Made by a program: the position numbers and the translations under genes. Of a DNA stretch of 64,000 bases, positions 54,325 to 64,000 are shown in pieces (within the stretch, counting starts at the first letter, position 1; the number at the start of each line of letters is the position of its first letter). This stretch comes from Oikopleura dioica (taxonomy: Eukaryota > Chordata > Appendicularia > Copelata > Oikopleuridae). The DNA is taken from contig OU015568.1 in NCBI GenBank assembly GCA_907165135.1, forward strand, positions 2,302,501 through 2,366,500, in the 5' to 3' direction. Below the pieces are notes generated by a model that was not told the DNA's origin, searched no databases, and was given only the letters and a program-made list of their open reading frames with translations.

Positions 54325-55578
54325 ATGGCCTCAAAGGAATGTCTTTTTTGATTCGAGAGAAGCTCTAGAATTAACTCTCTTTGAGGCTAGAAAAAGAGGG
54401 TGATCGTCGATTGTGATCCGGGAATTGATGATGCTCTTGCGATTCAATATCTTTTGCCAAGGGTTCAAAATCTCTTTTCAATTATTCAAAGATCTATATG
54501 AATCCTTCTTTCAAGAATCTCAAATCATCTGTTGAAATTGTCGCTCTAACGATCGTTGATGGAAACGTCAAAACTCATCAAGGCGCTGCAAATGCTCTTA
54601 GAATCTTGAAGAGTAACAATCTTGAGAGTATTCCACCGATTTATCTCGGCGCCGATTTTCCGGAAGAAAGTGATGGATGGTATGGTGAAGATGGTCTTGG
54701 AAATCAACAAGGACTCGAGCCGAGAATCTCGGGTAATGATGTTGAAAAGGGCGACTTTTTAGAGATTGACATGGGCAAATCAGCGGGGCAAGCGATTGTT
54801 GATCTTACTGTAAGTCAAATTGCTTATGCAGCAAATGAATACTTCAGCTTGAACACGATGATATCACAATTTTGTCCCTTGGGCCGCTGACCAACATCGC
54901 TCAAGCTCTCAAACTGGACCCAAGTCTTCCTGAGCGCGTAAATGAGTGGACAGTCATGGGAGGAAATTTGTATGGAGCTGGAAATGCTCCGGGACAGGCA
55001 GCAGAGTACAACTTTTGGTTCGACTATTATTCTGCAGAGAAAGTGATATCAAGGAAGATTTCTCAAGATGAATTTTTCGGCATTTTTCCTACAAACATTA
55101 AGGAATCAATCAAAGCTTTCTTCCTCATTTGACGCCAACGATCGTGACCCTAGAACTCGCACGACAATTTCCCTTCCCGATTTCTTTCTGGCACGATATG
55201 GATGAGTCATTTATAAAATCCGTCTCAAAATATGATGCAGAGCGATACTTTGGAGAGTTTCACCCTCGATGCCAGTTCGACAACGGCCCTGGTTGGAGAA
55301 TTTATGATTTGCTCGCCGCTCTTTGTCACACAAATCCGGAAATCATTACTGAGGCTTGGGAGCATTCTGTCGGAGTGGAGACAGAAGGAAAGCACACGAA
55401 GTAAGTTTTCTTGAATCTTCGAACCCCGAAATGATGGTTTTTCAGAGGGCTGCTTGTAATCGACCGATATTCGATTGGTGATGGCATTTTCGACTATGAA
55501 GGCAAAGCAAAGCTACCAACTACTGTTGATATAGCGAAAATATTGAGACTTCCTGGAATACAGGCATTCGAAAAATAA
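54325..55578 (+). CDS. Inosine-uridine-type nucleoside hydrolase, copy 1
   Basis: This enzyme family cleaves the N-glycosidic bond of nucleosides using a Ca2+ site. Six exons (54325-54336, 54397-54462, 54516-54809, 54848-55044, 55116-55400, 55446-55578) sum to 328 codons plus stop. The start MASKRVIVDCDPGIDDALAI carries the family signature DxDPGxDD. Other marks are ALTIVDGNVKTHQGAANALR, LSLGPLTNIAQALKLDP, TVMGGNLYGAGNAPGQAAEY, NFWFDYYSAEKV and the late Asp region SIGDGIFDYEG. Introns 1 (54337-54396) and 4 (55045-55115) work only with GA donors; canonical donors give stops. Each of these two introns holds a one-base indel relative to copy 2, as expected if they are not coding. An upstream ATG at 54281 would add 15 residues. 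Mammals lack this enzyme family. Confidence 0.88.
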
Positions 55579-55771
55579 TTCAAGCTCTGTAATAAATGAA
55601 AAACAAGTGATTTTTTTCAAAAACAAAACTATTTTGACCTTGAACTTTCATTTTTAGACTTTACTTTAAGTAACCCGCAGTGGGATATTTAGCACGTGTT
55701 TTTCAGCATTTGCTTAACATTATGACCCTGTTATAAAGCTAGCTCAGGTCAAAGCTTTCCATTTCGTGAAA

Positions 55772-56636
55772 ATGAAATTATTTTTTTCTCTCCTGTCCCT
55801 TTCGAACTCAGTCTATGGAGACCCTTTGAAAGATTTTCCGAGGAGTCTTCAGGTGTCCGAAAGAGATGAAATTTGCAAGTAAAAAAATGTTCTTTCTGAT
55901 AATTTTCACTTACAAATTTGTTTTTCATAGGGATGAAGACCTCCAAAAGGATTGTCAAGCAGTCTGCAGAGCTGAATATAACCGCTGTCGGTTGCTTTGT
56001 GAGACAGAGTATTGTCTCTCGATCTGCCAACGAGAATATGAAAGTAGGATAAAATCATTCTTTCTACTTATCGTTTTGTACAACAGCTTGTTTTGCAAAT
56101 TGCCCATGCGGAGAAAATTGCCCAAATTGAAAGATTGACCGAGGATGGTTGGTACGATAACTGGGATAACGATCAGTAAGAAACTTTGACTGAATATTTC
56201 CAAAAGTTTTTTTAGCCTGGAAGGAGGAGAAGCCCATTCATTTATCTCTCTTCCGTCAGGAAAAATGCTCATGCTTGGAGGCTACGTGCGGGATACATGG
56301 CCAGGGCCAGAGAGATACCAGGATAAAATTTGGGAGTTCGATCTTGATGAAAAATGGTGGGTCGTTGGAAACCTTAAAAAAGTAAGAAAGAAAAATATCA
56401 TCCAGGTCGTTCATGGAGGATCAGCAATGATGATCAACAACTCGATTTTCTACTTTGGTGGAGAATATGAAGAAGAGGAAGGTTCGGACGATTTCGAAAG
56501 CCCGATTCAACGCATTGATCTCGAAAATGAAACGATCGCCGAAGACGGTGTAGAAGTCATCGGCAATCACGATTTCCGCTCTTTCTTTCCGAAGCTTTTC
56601 TTCTCTTTTCTTACGTGCCCTGCTTTAAAATTTTAG
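55772..56636 (+). CDS. Cys-rich/kelch-like protein (member C), copy 1, possible frameshift
   Basis: The signal peptide MKLFFSLLSLSNSVYG starts at 55772. Exon 2 encodes KDCQAVCRAEYNRCRLLCET, then EYCLSICQREYE, like the Cys module of member A. The next exon reads ACFANCPCGENCPN, close to CPCGINCPDGC in member A, but then meets TGA. The propeller part (EDGWYDNWDNDH, then HSFISLPSGKMLMLGGYVRD, WWVVGNLKK, AMMINNSIFYFGGEYEEEEG) is in another frame, with no intron found to link them. Either a frameshift has disabled the gene or an unusual splice is used. Both tandem copies have the same feature, so it predates the duplication. It is shorter than member A, ending after about two blades. Confidence 0.55.
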
Positions 56637-56787
56637 ATGCTACATTATCGCATACTTAGTTTCTGATCGAAATTAATCTACTTAAAAGTTTTGCAATAAA
56701 AAAAATTTTGTATTCGTGTATATGATATACAGTATATCTCAAGCGACTTTGATCCCAACTTAAAAGATCGAGATTTACTTGTTTTAG

Positions 56788-56920
56788 GGGCCTGCTTTTG
56801 ATCGATCAGTATTCAGTCGGTGAAGGCATTTTCGATTATGATTGTAAAGTGAAGCTTCATACTGCTGTGAATATGCAAGAAATAATGAGACTACCAGAAA
56901 GACAGGCATATAAGAAATAA
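56788..56920 (+). pseudogene. Orphan last exon of a nucleoside hydrolase
   Basis: After a TTTTAG acceptor the sequence reads GLLLIDQYSVGEGIFDYDCK, then VKLHTAVNMQEIMRLPERQA, clearly related to but diverged from the last exon of the hydrolase at 55446-55578. No other hydrolase exons precede it. Just upstream (56737-56775) is a fragment resembling the Ig gene near 53200, so this looks like debris of an older duplication. Confidence 0.75.
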
Positions 56921-57138
56921 ATCATGTTTAGCAGTTTTTTTTTATCAATAAAGAAAAGTTTTTTTCCATGAGATACGAACAAACGAATCAACAAAGTGCT
57001 GTTCGTACAGTTAACAGGGTAATAGAAGCTAGTTTTGGTATATCTGAATTAAACAAGTTATTATAAAGAATTCTTTATGATAACATATTATTTTGACTTA
57101 CGACTACCTATCAGCCAAAGAGGCGCCTACAAATCGAA

Positions 57139-57730
57139 TTAGTAATTTACATAAGTGTTTCTTCTTTCAAGTCGAGCGATTCGTTCTTCATATTGAGCCA
57201 CCATCTCGTTCATTTTACGTTCATAGTCATTTCGCATGTCCTCCATTTGTCTTTCCCATTTTTTCTCGTCGTCGTTCATCTTTTTCAACGCATTTTGAAC
57301 GGTCTCTACGTTGTATGTTGTTTGTTTTCTGCAATAAACTAGGAGCTCTTCCGGCGAAATTTTGATCTCTTTCGGTCTATTGACGTCGTACATATGATTC
57401 CAACTTGGAACAGCGGAATTTCCAAGTTCCCAAATTTTGCATCCAGATTTGGAGATTATTGGCCTCAAATGTCTCAGGTTGAACAAATCTTATTTCCGCT
57501 GAATTTTTTTCACAGTCCATTCCAGAGGAAGATCCATTTGATCCCGGGTTCAAGGTTTCATGGTTCTGCAGCGGAACCTCGTTCTGCGGTAAAGTTGAAT
57601 CAGAGCCCTGTAGTCGAGGATTTGGAATGACCATTCCAGACGGAAGTCCTGTAGGCACATTTAGGGAAAATGTGAAGTAATCAGACGTTTCTCCAGGGTT
57701 CTCTTGATTTTCATGATTCTTGCGATTCAT
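57139..57730 (-). CDS. Intracellular coiled-coil protein, unknown
   Basis: Start at 57730 (MNRKNHENQENPGETSDYFT), a low-complexity N-terminus rich in Asn, Gly, Ser and Pro. The second exon is a strong coiled coil: TYNVETVQNALKKMNDDEKK, WERQMEDMRNDYERKMNEM, VAQYEERIARLERRNTYVNY, stop. The two halves are in different frames over 57377-57486; a GT-AG intron of about 85 bp (donor after KF-R, acceptor CTAG before TTTATTGC) would link them but is not certain. No signal peptide. It overlaps no other supported gene. A partial second copy lies at 63675-64000. Confidence 0.55.
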
Positions 57731-57933
57731 GATGCGAGGAATTCTTGCAAATTGAATGAATTCAGACGAGAAATCAAAGAGAAAGAGGAGTCTCTACTTT
57801 CCCTTCGTATTTGCACAGATTTTGATTTCGTTTATTCTTGCGAAATGCAATGTTTACAAGAAGATTCGTAACGGAAAAAAGGGAAAATGTCGCATCTGAA
57901 TAATCTTTCTTATAAAATTAATTCTACATTGGA

Positions 57934-59512
57934 TTACAAGGAAGTTGTTACTGAAGTATCTTCAAGCTCTTCATAATGATGTTTTCTTCTGTATGAGCAT
58001 TTGTACAAAAAGAGAAACAAAAACCAGAGTCCCAAGATCACTAAAATAGTGTTGATATTGGCAAATTTTTCGATTTTACCAATATCGAGGTAAAATGAGA
58101 ACTCCGATAAATCTTGCCCCTCTTCCTTTGGATTGCAAACAGATGAGTCAGGCTCGAAACCTTGCGGAACCGCCGCACTCCCGAACATCATAACCGCCGC
58201 TAGAAGTTGCCCGAGCATCATCATAAATCCGGTTGAGGTTGCTTCTCCGACGGGAAAAGTCGACTCCGCCGCCATTTCGCAACAAAGCGGGAAGAAACTC
58301 AGCCCTCCTAGGCCATAAAGTCCACAAACGACGCCAATCCATGGCTCAATTTCTGGCGTATGCATGATGAAAGCGAAACCAATCGAAGCACCAAGAGCGA
58401 CAAGAAGCAAAATTTTTGCGGCTAAAAACGAAATTTCAAATATTTCAGTTTTCAATTTTACCCGGAGAATGATATTCTTTTCCATCAATGAAAATCGACA
58501 AAATCGCACTGAAAACGATTCCAGTAACAATTATAGCTGAGGCACAAATTGAAGAGCTGAAAGTATTGTCGTATCCCCCAGGGCAGAGAAATTGGACAAG
58601 AAGGGTAAGTTTTGTTGAGAAATGTCCGATTCCGATTGCTCCGCAGACGAGAATCCAAATGTATTCGCGGCCGTATTCCTTGAAGAGATATTTTAGTCGT
58701 TGTTTGAAGGATAGTTCTTCTGCTTTGATTGGGTTTGAGGGTAAATATTTTTGACTATTTTTGTCTTCAAACCCGTTTCTGAAAGATAATTGCCTTCTCC
58801 AGGAATGAAAAAGGACGCAAGAAGCCCCAAAACAACTGGAATGGCAAAGATCAACGCTTGTATCCACAAGTCACTTGCCGATCTCACAATTATCGGGGCT
58901 GTTACTGCAGCAATCATCATCCCCAGTGGATTCGAAAGGGAAGAAAGTGAGTTGGCAAGTAGTCTCTGATCAGCTTGAAACCACTGAGATGCCATTTTTG
59001 TCGGAATAACGAGGATGAAAGCTTGACTGACAGCCATAATTGCAGTCCCGACAAGGGCAACTGGGTAGCACCAATTGGGTGCTGCTATAAAATCGCCATT
59101 TTGATCGAGTTCTTCATGAAAAAGCGTCGATAACCGGACGACTGAGCCAGCAAGATTGAACGCCGCTGCTATCCAAATCGACTTTCTCAGACCAATTATA
59201 TCCACACAATAGATAGCGACAAAGCCAACAGGTATTCCCACCAGCATGAAGAGAACTGAGAACAAATCAACTTGATTGGTGGTTATTCCGAAGTACTCTG
59301 TGGTCGGCCCAGGAATCGGAGCAAATGCTAGCCAGCCCATTGCATTGCCACCTGCAAATTTTATTAACGATATTTTCGCGGGGTTGGTTTTCAAGAAGCA
59401 AATAACCTGAAGTTGCCATGACAGTGAAAAGAGCAAGCCATCGATAATTCGGGTTTATGCTTAGTTTTTCATCTGTTGATTCTTCTTCATTTTCCTCTTC
59501 CGAAAAAGACAT
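57934..59512 (-). CDS. SLC49A3/MFSD7-like major facilitator transporter
   Basis: Four exons (59407-59512, 58773-59351, 58462-58722, 57934-58421) sum to 477 codons plus stop with three GT-AG introns of 40-55 bp. The start MSFSEEENEEESTDEKLSIN is an acidic cytoplasmic N-terminus before YRWLALFTVMATSGGNAMGW. Twelve helices are expected; typical SLC49 blocks are WLAFAPIPGPTTEYFG, IPVGFVAIYCVDIIGLRKS, VSQAFILVIPTKMASQWFQ, SLSNPLGMMIAAVTAPIIV and, late, CEMAAESTFPVGEATSTGF with MMMLGQ. That last block and the order fit SLC49A3 better than FLVCR1/2 or SLC49A4. The substrate is unknown; relatives move heme, choline or other small molecules. A close upstream in-frame stretch exists, but the acidic ATG start is the usual one. 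Confidence 0.87.
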
Positions 59513-60281
59513 GCCTTCAATGATTTTTTGCAAACAGGTAGTTAGCGAAAAAACTGTGTCAGAAATATTTGCAATGATTGAACAAATAAAGGGGAGTGTG
59601 AAGAAAATTTTTCTCTTTTTTTCAATGATGTCATATTTGCTCGTAAAATGAGTAAAATCTCGTAAATCAAGATCTTGGAAAAAGATTTGTTTTATTCGAA
59701 TTTTGAGGAAAGTAATTGGCAAGGTCACGGAGTTGCTGAGAAGAGGACACCACAAAGCATGTTAGACGAGCGCTGCTTTACCGGAAAATGTGAACGGTCG
59801 TAATGTCAGTGGCTGTCAAGGTGCAAAAACAGCAAAAAAAGAAGACAAACGAAGCTCACGTTCAATTTTTGAACCTTCCTGAGCCATCGGCGCCGACGCC
59901 CAAATGAACCTCAAATTCCATTTCGTCGAGCTTTTTAGCGGTTCAACTGTGGATTCCGCTCTCCGGAGGGAGCTAGTAATGTGCATAGATAAGATAAGTA
60001 CTGATACTACAAGCTCAGAACCGCGCCTCGTCGGGCAGAGGACAAGTCAAAATCTAAAATGAAAAATTTCGAAACGAAAATTCAGCAATTGAGCTTACCT
60101 GAATAGCTACTGCTGTTTCACTTTGGTAAGCATGTAGCATAACTTCATCCCTTAGTGGCGTAAATTGCTTATTCGCCTGCGCCGCGCCGGCCACAGTTCT
60201 AAATCAAATTACGACTCCATTGAATAAGCCCCTCACTTTCGAAAAAATAAAGAAGCGCTTGATTCTTTATTGAAAAAAATT
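59513..60281. other. Promoter region and duplication junction, no gene
   Basis: The first part is the upstream region of SLC49A3. The sequence then becomes unrelated to either duplicated unit, with a GC-richer block at 59880-60200. At 60282 it joins unit 2 within GAAGAAGAAATTGACG. I see no complete gene; a short plus frame feeds into the truncated Ig exon. Confidence 0.5.
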
Positions 60282-60282
60282 G

Positions 60283-60503
60283 AAGAAGAAATTGACGTGG
60301 ATGCCGCTGGAAATGGCAACAAAACTTTCTTGGTCGGAAGTGTCACTGGAATCGTCATTATTGCGATTATTATCGCAGTCATATTTTATGTCAAGAAAAG
60401 AGGAAACGAAGATGAAGATGGAACTAAATATACTGTAAGAATTGATCTAACCCGAAAAGGTCTAAGAGCGCATTTTTAGGAGGGAGCCCAGACAGAAGCC
60501 TAA
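60283..60503 (+). pseudogene. Ig gene fragment (transmembrane exon and tail only)
   Basis: The last two coding exons of the Ig membrane protein (EEEIDVDAAGNGNKTFLVGS, the helix, and the tail after the intron 60435-60479) are present without signal peptide or Ig domains. A short frame from 60270 (MKKIEEEIDVD) could make a membrane peptide, but nothing supports its use. Confidence 0.8.
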
Positions 60504-60860
60504 CTTCAACCTTCAAAGCCACTTCTAGAAGAATTCAAAAGATTAACTACACAACTAATGCCAAACAAAAAAATCTAAGAAGAAAGTAACATACAGTAAT
60601 TATTTCAAACCTGCTCATATCATGATCATTTTTGACTGTGACAGAAAATCAATTAATAAAAACATAATTCAACGCAATTTTTCCTTTTGAAAACAAAAGG
60701 TCAAAAAGGTTTAAACAAACGAGTTTATCTTGGTCTACGGAGGAGGCCGATTTTTATTCGAAAGCCAAATAGAGAAAACAGCCAAAAACAGAAAGATAGA
60801 AATTCCTTTTTAGAAAAAATGAAACTCAGATCATTTTTAACACCAATTCTTATCCGAACG

Positions 60861-62112
60861 ATGGCCTCAAAGGAATGTCTTTTTGATTCGAGAGAAGCTC
60901 TAGAATTAACTCTCTTTGAGGCTAGAAAAAGAGGGTGATCGTCGATTGTGATCCGGGAATTGATGATGCTCTTGCGATTCAATATCTTTTGCCAAGGGTT
61001 CAAAATCTCTTTTCAATTATTCAAAGATCTATATGAATCCTTCTTTCAAGAATCTCAAATCATCTGTTGAAATTGTCGCTCTAACGATCGTTGATGGAAA
61101 CGTCAAAACTCATCAAGGCGCTGCAAATGCTCTTAGAATCTTGAAGAGTAACAATCTTGAGAGTATTCCACCGATTTATCTCGGCGCCGATTTTCCGGAA
61201 GAAAGTGATGGATGGTATGGTGAAGATGGTCTTGGAAATCAACAAGGACTCGAGCCGAGAATCTCGGGTAATGATGTTGAAAAGGGCGACTTTTTAGAGA
61301 TTGACATGGGCAAATCAGCGGGGCAAGCGATTGTTGATCTTACTGTAAGTCAAATTGCTTATGCAGCAAATGAATACTTCAGCTTGAACACGATGATATC
61401 ACAATTTTGTCCCTTGGGCCGCTGACCAACATCGCTCAAGCTCTCAAACTGGACCCAAGTCTTCCTGAGCGCGTAAATGAGTGGACAGTCATGGGAGGAA
61501 ATTTGTATGGAGCTGGAAATGCTCCGGGACAGGCAGCAGAGTACAACTTTTGGTTCGACTATTATTCTGCAGAGAAAGTGATATCAAGGAAGATTTCTCA
61601 AGATGAATTTTTCGGCATTTTCCTACAAACATTAAGGAATCAATCAAAGCTTTCTTCCTCATTTGACGCCAACGATCGTGACCCTAGAACTCGCACGACA
61701 ATTTCCCTTCCCGATTTCTTTCTGGCACGATATGGATGAGTCATTTATAAAATCCGTCTCAAAATATGATGCAGAGCGATACTTTGGAGAGTTTCACCCT
61801 CGATGCCAGTTCGACAACGGCCCTGGTTGGAGAATTTATGATTTGCTCGCCGCTCTTTGTCACACAAATCCGGAAATCATTACTGAGGCTTGGGAGCATT
61901 CTGTCGGAGTGGAGACAGAAGGAAAGCACACGAAGTAAGTTTTCTTGAATCTTCGAACCCCGAAATGATGGTTTTTCAGAGGGCTGCTTGTAATCGACCG
62001 ATATTCGATTGGTGATGGCATTTTCGACTATGAAGGCAAAGCAAAGCTACCAACTACTGTTGATATAGCGAAAATATTGAGACTTCCTGGAATACAGGCA
62101 TTCGAAAAATAA
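60861..62112 (+). CDS. Inosine-uridine-type nucleoside hydrolase, copy 2
   Basis: This has the same exon structure and protein as the copy at 54325-55578. The two one-base deletions relative to copy 1 fall in the first and fourth introns (both GA-AG), so the protein should be unchanged. The DxDPGxDD site and all other family blocks are intact. The upstream 44 bases with the alternative ATG are also duplicated, so the promoter, if within about 360 bp, was copied as well. Confidence 0.87.
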
Positions 62113-62305
62113 TTCAAGCTCTGTAATAAATGAAAAACAAGTGATTTTTTTCAAAAACAAAACTATTTTGACCTTGAACTTTCATTTTTAGACTTTACTT
62201 TAAGTAACCCGCAGTGGGATATTTAGCACGTGTTTTTCAGCATTTGCTTAACATTATGACCCTGTTATAAAGCTAGCTCAGGTCAAAGCTTTCCATTTCG
62301 TGAAA

Positions 62306-63170
62306 ATGAAATTATTTTTTTCTCTCCTGTCCCTTTCGAACTCAGTCTATGGAGACCCTTTGAAAGATTTTCCGAGGAGTCTTCAGGTGTCCGAAAGAGA
62401 TGAAATTTGCAAGTAAAAAAATGTTCTTTCTGATAATTTTCACTTACAAATTTGTTTTTCATAGGGATGAAGACCTCCAAAAGGATTGCCAAGCAGTCTG
62501 CAGAGCTGAATATAACCGCTGTCGGTTGCTTTGTGAGACAGAGTATTGTCTCTCGATCTGCCAACGAGAATATGAAAGTAGGATAAAATCATTCTTTCTA
62601 CTTATCGTTTTGTACAACAGCTTGTTTTGCAAATTGCCCATGCGGAGAAAATTGCCCAAATTGAAAGATTGACCGAGGATGGTTGGTACGATAACTGGGA
62701 TAACGATCAGTAAGAAACTTTGACTGAATATTTCCAAAAGTTTTTTTAGCCTGGAAGGAGGAGAAGCCCATTCATTTATCTCTCTTCCGTCAGGAAAAAT
62801 GCTCATGCTTGGAGGCTACGTGCGGGATACATGGCCAGGGCCAGAGAGATACCAGGATAAAATTTGGGAGTTCGATCTTGATGAAAAATGGTGGGTCGTT
62901 GGAAACCTTAAAAAAGTAAGAAAGAAAAATATCATCCAGGTCGTTCATGGAGGATCAGCAATGATGATCAACAACTCGATTTTCTACTTTGGTGGAGAAT
63001 ATGAAGAAGAGGAAGGTTCGGACGATTTCGAAAGCCCGATTCAACGCATTGATCTCGAAAATGAAACGATCGCCGAAGACGGTGTAGAAGTCATCGGCAA
63101 TCACGATTTCCGCTCTTTCTTTCCGAAGCTTTTCTTCTCTTTTCTTACGTGCCCTGCTTTAAAATTTTAG
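62306..63170 (+). CDS. Cys-rich/kelch-like protein (member C), copy 2, possible frameshift
   Basis: This duplicates 55772-56636. The only difference noticed in the coding part is a silent TGT/TGC Cys codon near 62489. It has the same signal peptide, Cys module, frame break after CPCGENCPN and propeller blades. A gene that was already broken before duplication would be expected to drift; the near identity instead reflects how recent the duplication is and says nothing about function. Confidence 0.55.
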
Positions 63171-63321
63171 ATGCTACATTATCGCATACTTAGTTTCTGA
63201 TCGAAATTAATCTACTTAAAAGTTTTGCAATAAAAAAAATTTTGTATTCGTGTATATGATATACAGTATATCTCAAGCGACTTTGATCCCAACTTAAAAG
63301 ATCGAGATTTACTTGTTTTAG

Positions 63322-63454
63322 GGGCCTGCTTTTGATCGATCAGTATTCAGTCGGTGAAGGCATTTTCGATTATGATTGTAAAGTGAAGCTTCATACTGCT
63401 GTGAATATGCAAGAAATAATGAGACTACCAGAAAGACAGGCATATAAGAAATAA
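63322..63454 (+). pseudogene. Orphan hydrolase last exon, copy 2
   Basis: Duplicate of 56788-56920, unchanged: the same TTTTAG acceptor and the same frame from GLLLIDQYSVGEG to KK and TAA. Confidence 0.75.
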
Positions 63455-63674
63455 ATCATGTTTAGCAGTTTTTTTTTATCAATAAAGAAAAGTTTTTTTC
63501 CATGAGATACGAACAAACGAATCAACAAAGTGCTGTTCGTACAGTTAACAGGGTAATAGAAGCTAGTTTTGGTATATCTGAATTAAACAAGTTATTATAA
63601 AGAATTCTTTATGATAACATATTATTTTTTGACTTACGACTACCTATCAGCCAAAGAGGCGCCTACAAATCGAA

Positions 63675-64000
63675 TTAGTAATTTACATAAGTGTTTCTTC
63701 TTTCAAGTCGAGCGATTCGTTCTTCATATTGAGCCACCATCTCGTTCATTTTACGTTCATAGTCATTTCGCATGTCCTCCATTTGTCTTTCCCATTTTTT
63801 CTCGTCGTCGTTCATCTTTTTCAACGCATTTTGAACGGTCTCTACGTTGTATGTTGTTTGTTTTCTGCAATAAACTAGGAGCTCTTCCGGCGAAATTTTG
63901 ATCTCTTTCGGTCTATTGACGTCGTACATATGATTCCAACTTGGAACAGCGGAATTTCCAAGTTCCCAAATTTTGCATCCAGATTTGGAGATTATTGGCC
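63675..64000 (-). CDS. Coiled-coil protein, second copy (cut by window end)
   Basis: The C-terminal coiled-coil exon of the gene at 57139-57730, with the same stop (NTYVNY) and helix. The N-terminal exon lies beyond base 64000. Two T residues added at 63628 are outside the gene. Confidence 0.6.
   Translation of the reverse strand, partial: PIISKSGCKIWELGNSAVPSWNHMYDVNRPKEIKISPEELLVYCRKQTTYNVETVQNALKKMNDDEKKWERQMEDMRNDYERKMNEMVAQYEERIARLERRNTYVNY

Larger units (their letters stand above)
53746..57464 (+). repeat. Tandem duplication, unit 1
   Basis: Bases 53746-57464 recur at 60282-64000, offset about 6536 bp, with only a handful of differences: one-base deletions near 54347 and 55083, a silent T/C at about 55955, and two extra T near 63628. 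The second unit is cut by the window edge. The left break lies in the Ig gene, just before its transmembrane exon sequence. Confidence 0.95.
60282..64000 (+). repeat. Tandem duplication, unit 2 (cut by window end)
   Basis: This is nearly identical to 53746-57464. The gene order of unit 1 is repeated: Ig transmembrane exon, nucleoside hydrolase, kelch-like protein, orphan hydrolase exon, coiled-coil gene. Confidence 0.95.

Overview
The window looks like nuclear DNA of a very compact animal genome, most likely the appendicularian tunicate Oikopleura dioica or a close relative (inference). The genes are metazoan (PTEN, LSM7, SLC49A3, GT31 galactosyltransferase, sushi/serine protease, von Willebrand A repeats with a TSPN domain, Ig membrane protein, NRF-6-like acyltransferase, kelch-like propellers). 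Introns are mostly 40-50 bp, genes lie a few hundred bases apart, and several introns only make sense with GA-AG boundaries, which is known for this group. Genes were assembled by hand by joining exons in phase; for seven of them (PTEN, protease, GT31, nucleoside hydrolase, Ig protein, SLC49A3, small TM protein) the summed exon length is an exact number of codons.

Layout. 0-9.8 kb: LSM7 (3' part), PTEN, a secreted kelch-like protein, a sushi/trypsin protease, a TTAA-flanked MITE, a galactosyltransferase and a small secreted peptide. 9.9-21 kb: two nearly identical copies of a 158-aa secreted protein in inverted orientation, enclosing a gene-poor stretch with a few small multi-exon genes. 21-31.6 kb: coiled-coil proteins, then a tandem duplication that copied the 3' half of an NRF-6-like acyltransferase and the 5' half of a laminin-EGF/coiled-coil gene; one copy carries an extra 754-bp insertion exactly at an exon position. 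31.6-41.6 kb: one large secreted gene with about six VWA domains and a C-terminal TSPN domain, split by a 1.8-kb hAT-like element that contains a 56-bp minisatellite. 42.8-50.7 kb: two more kelch-like genes, one with a Penelope-like element (GIY-YIG, hammerhead ribozyme in inverted terminal repeats) in an intron and a TTAA MITE inside a coding exon. 52.3-64 kb: Ig membrane protein, nucleoside hydrolase, kelch-like protein, coiled-coil protein and SLC49A3 transporter, followed by a second, nearly identical copy of the first 3.7 kb, running off the window.

The genes do not form one pathway. The common themes are secreted or extracellular-matrix proteins, recent local duplication, and transposable elements inserted exactly where their removal (by splicing or excision) restores an open frame. 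The strongest leads are the intron present in one tandem copy and absent in the other, the GA-AG introns, and the ribozyme-bearing Penelope-like element.
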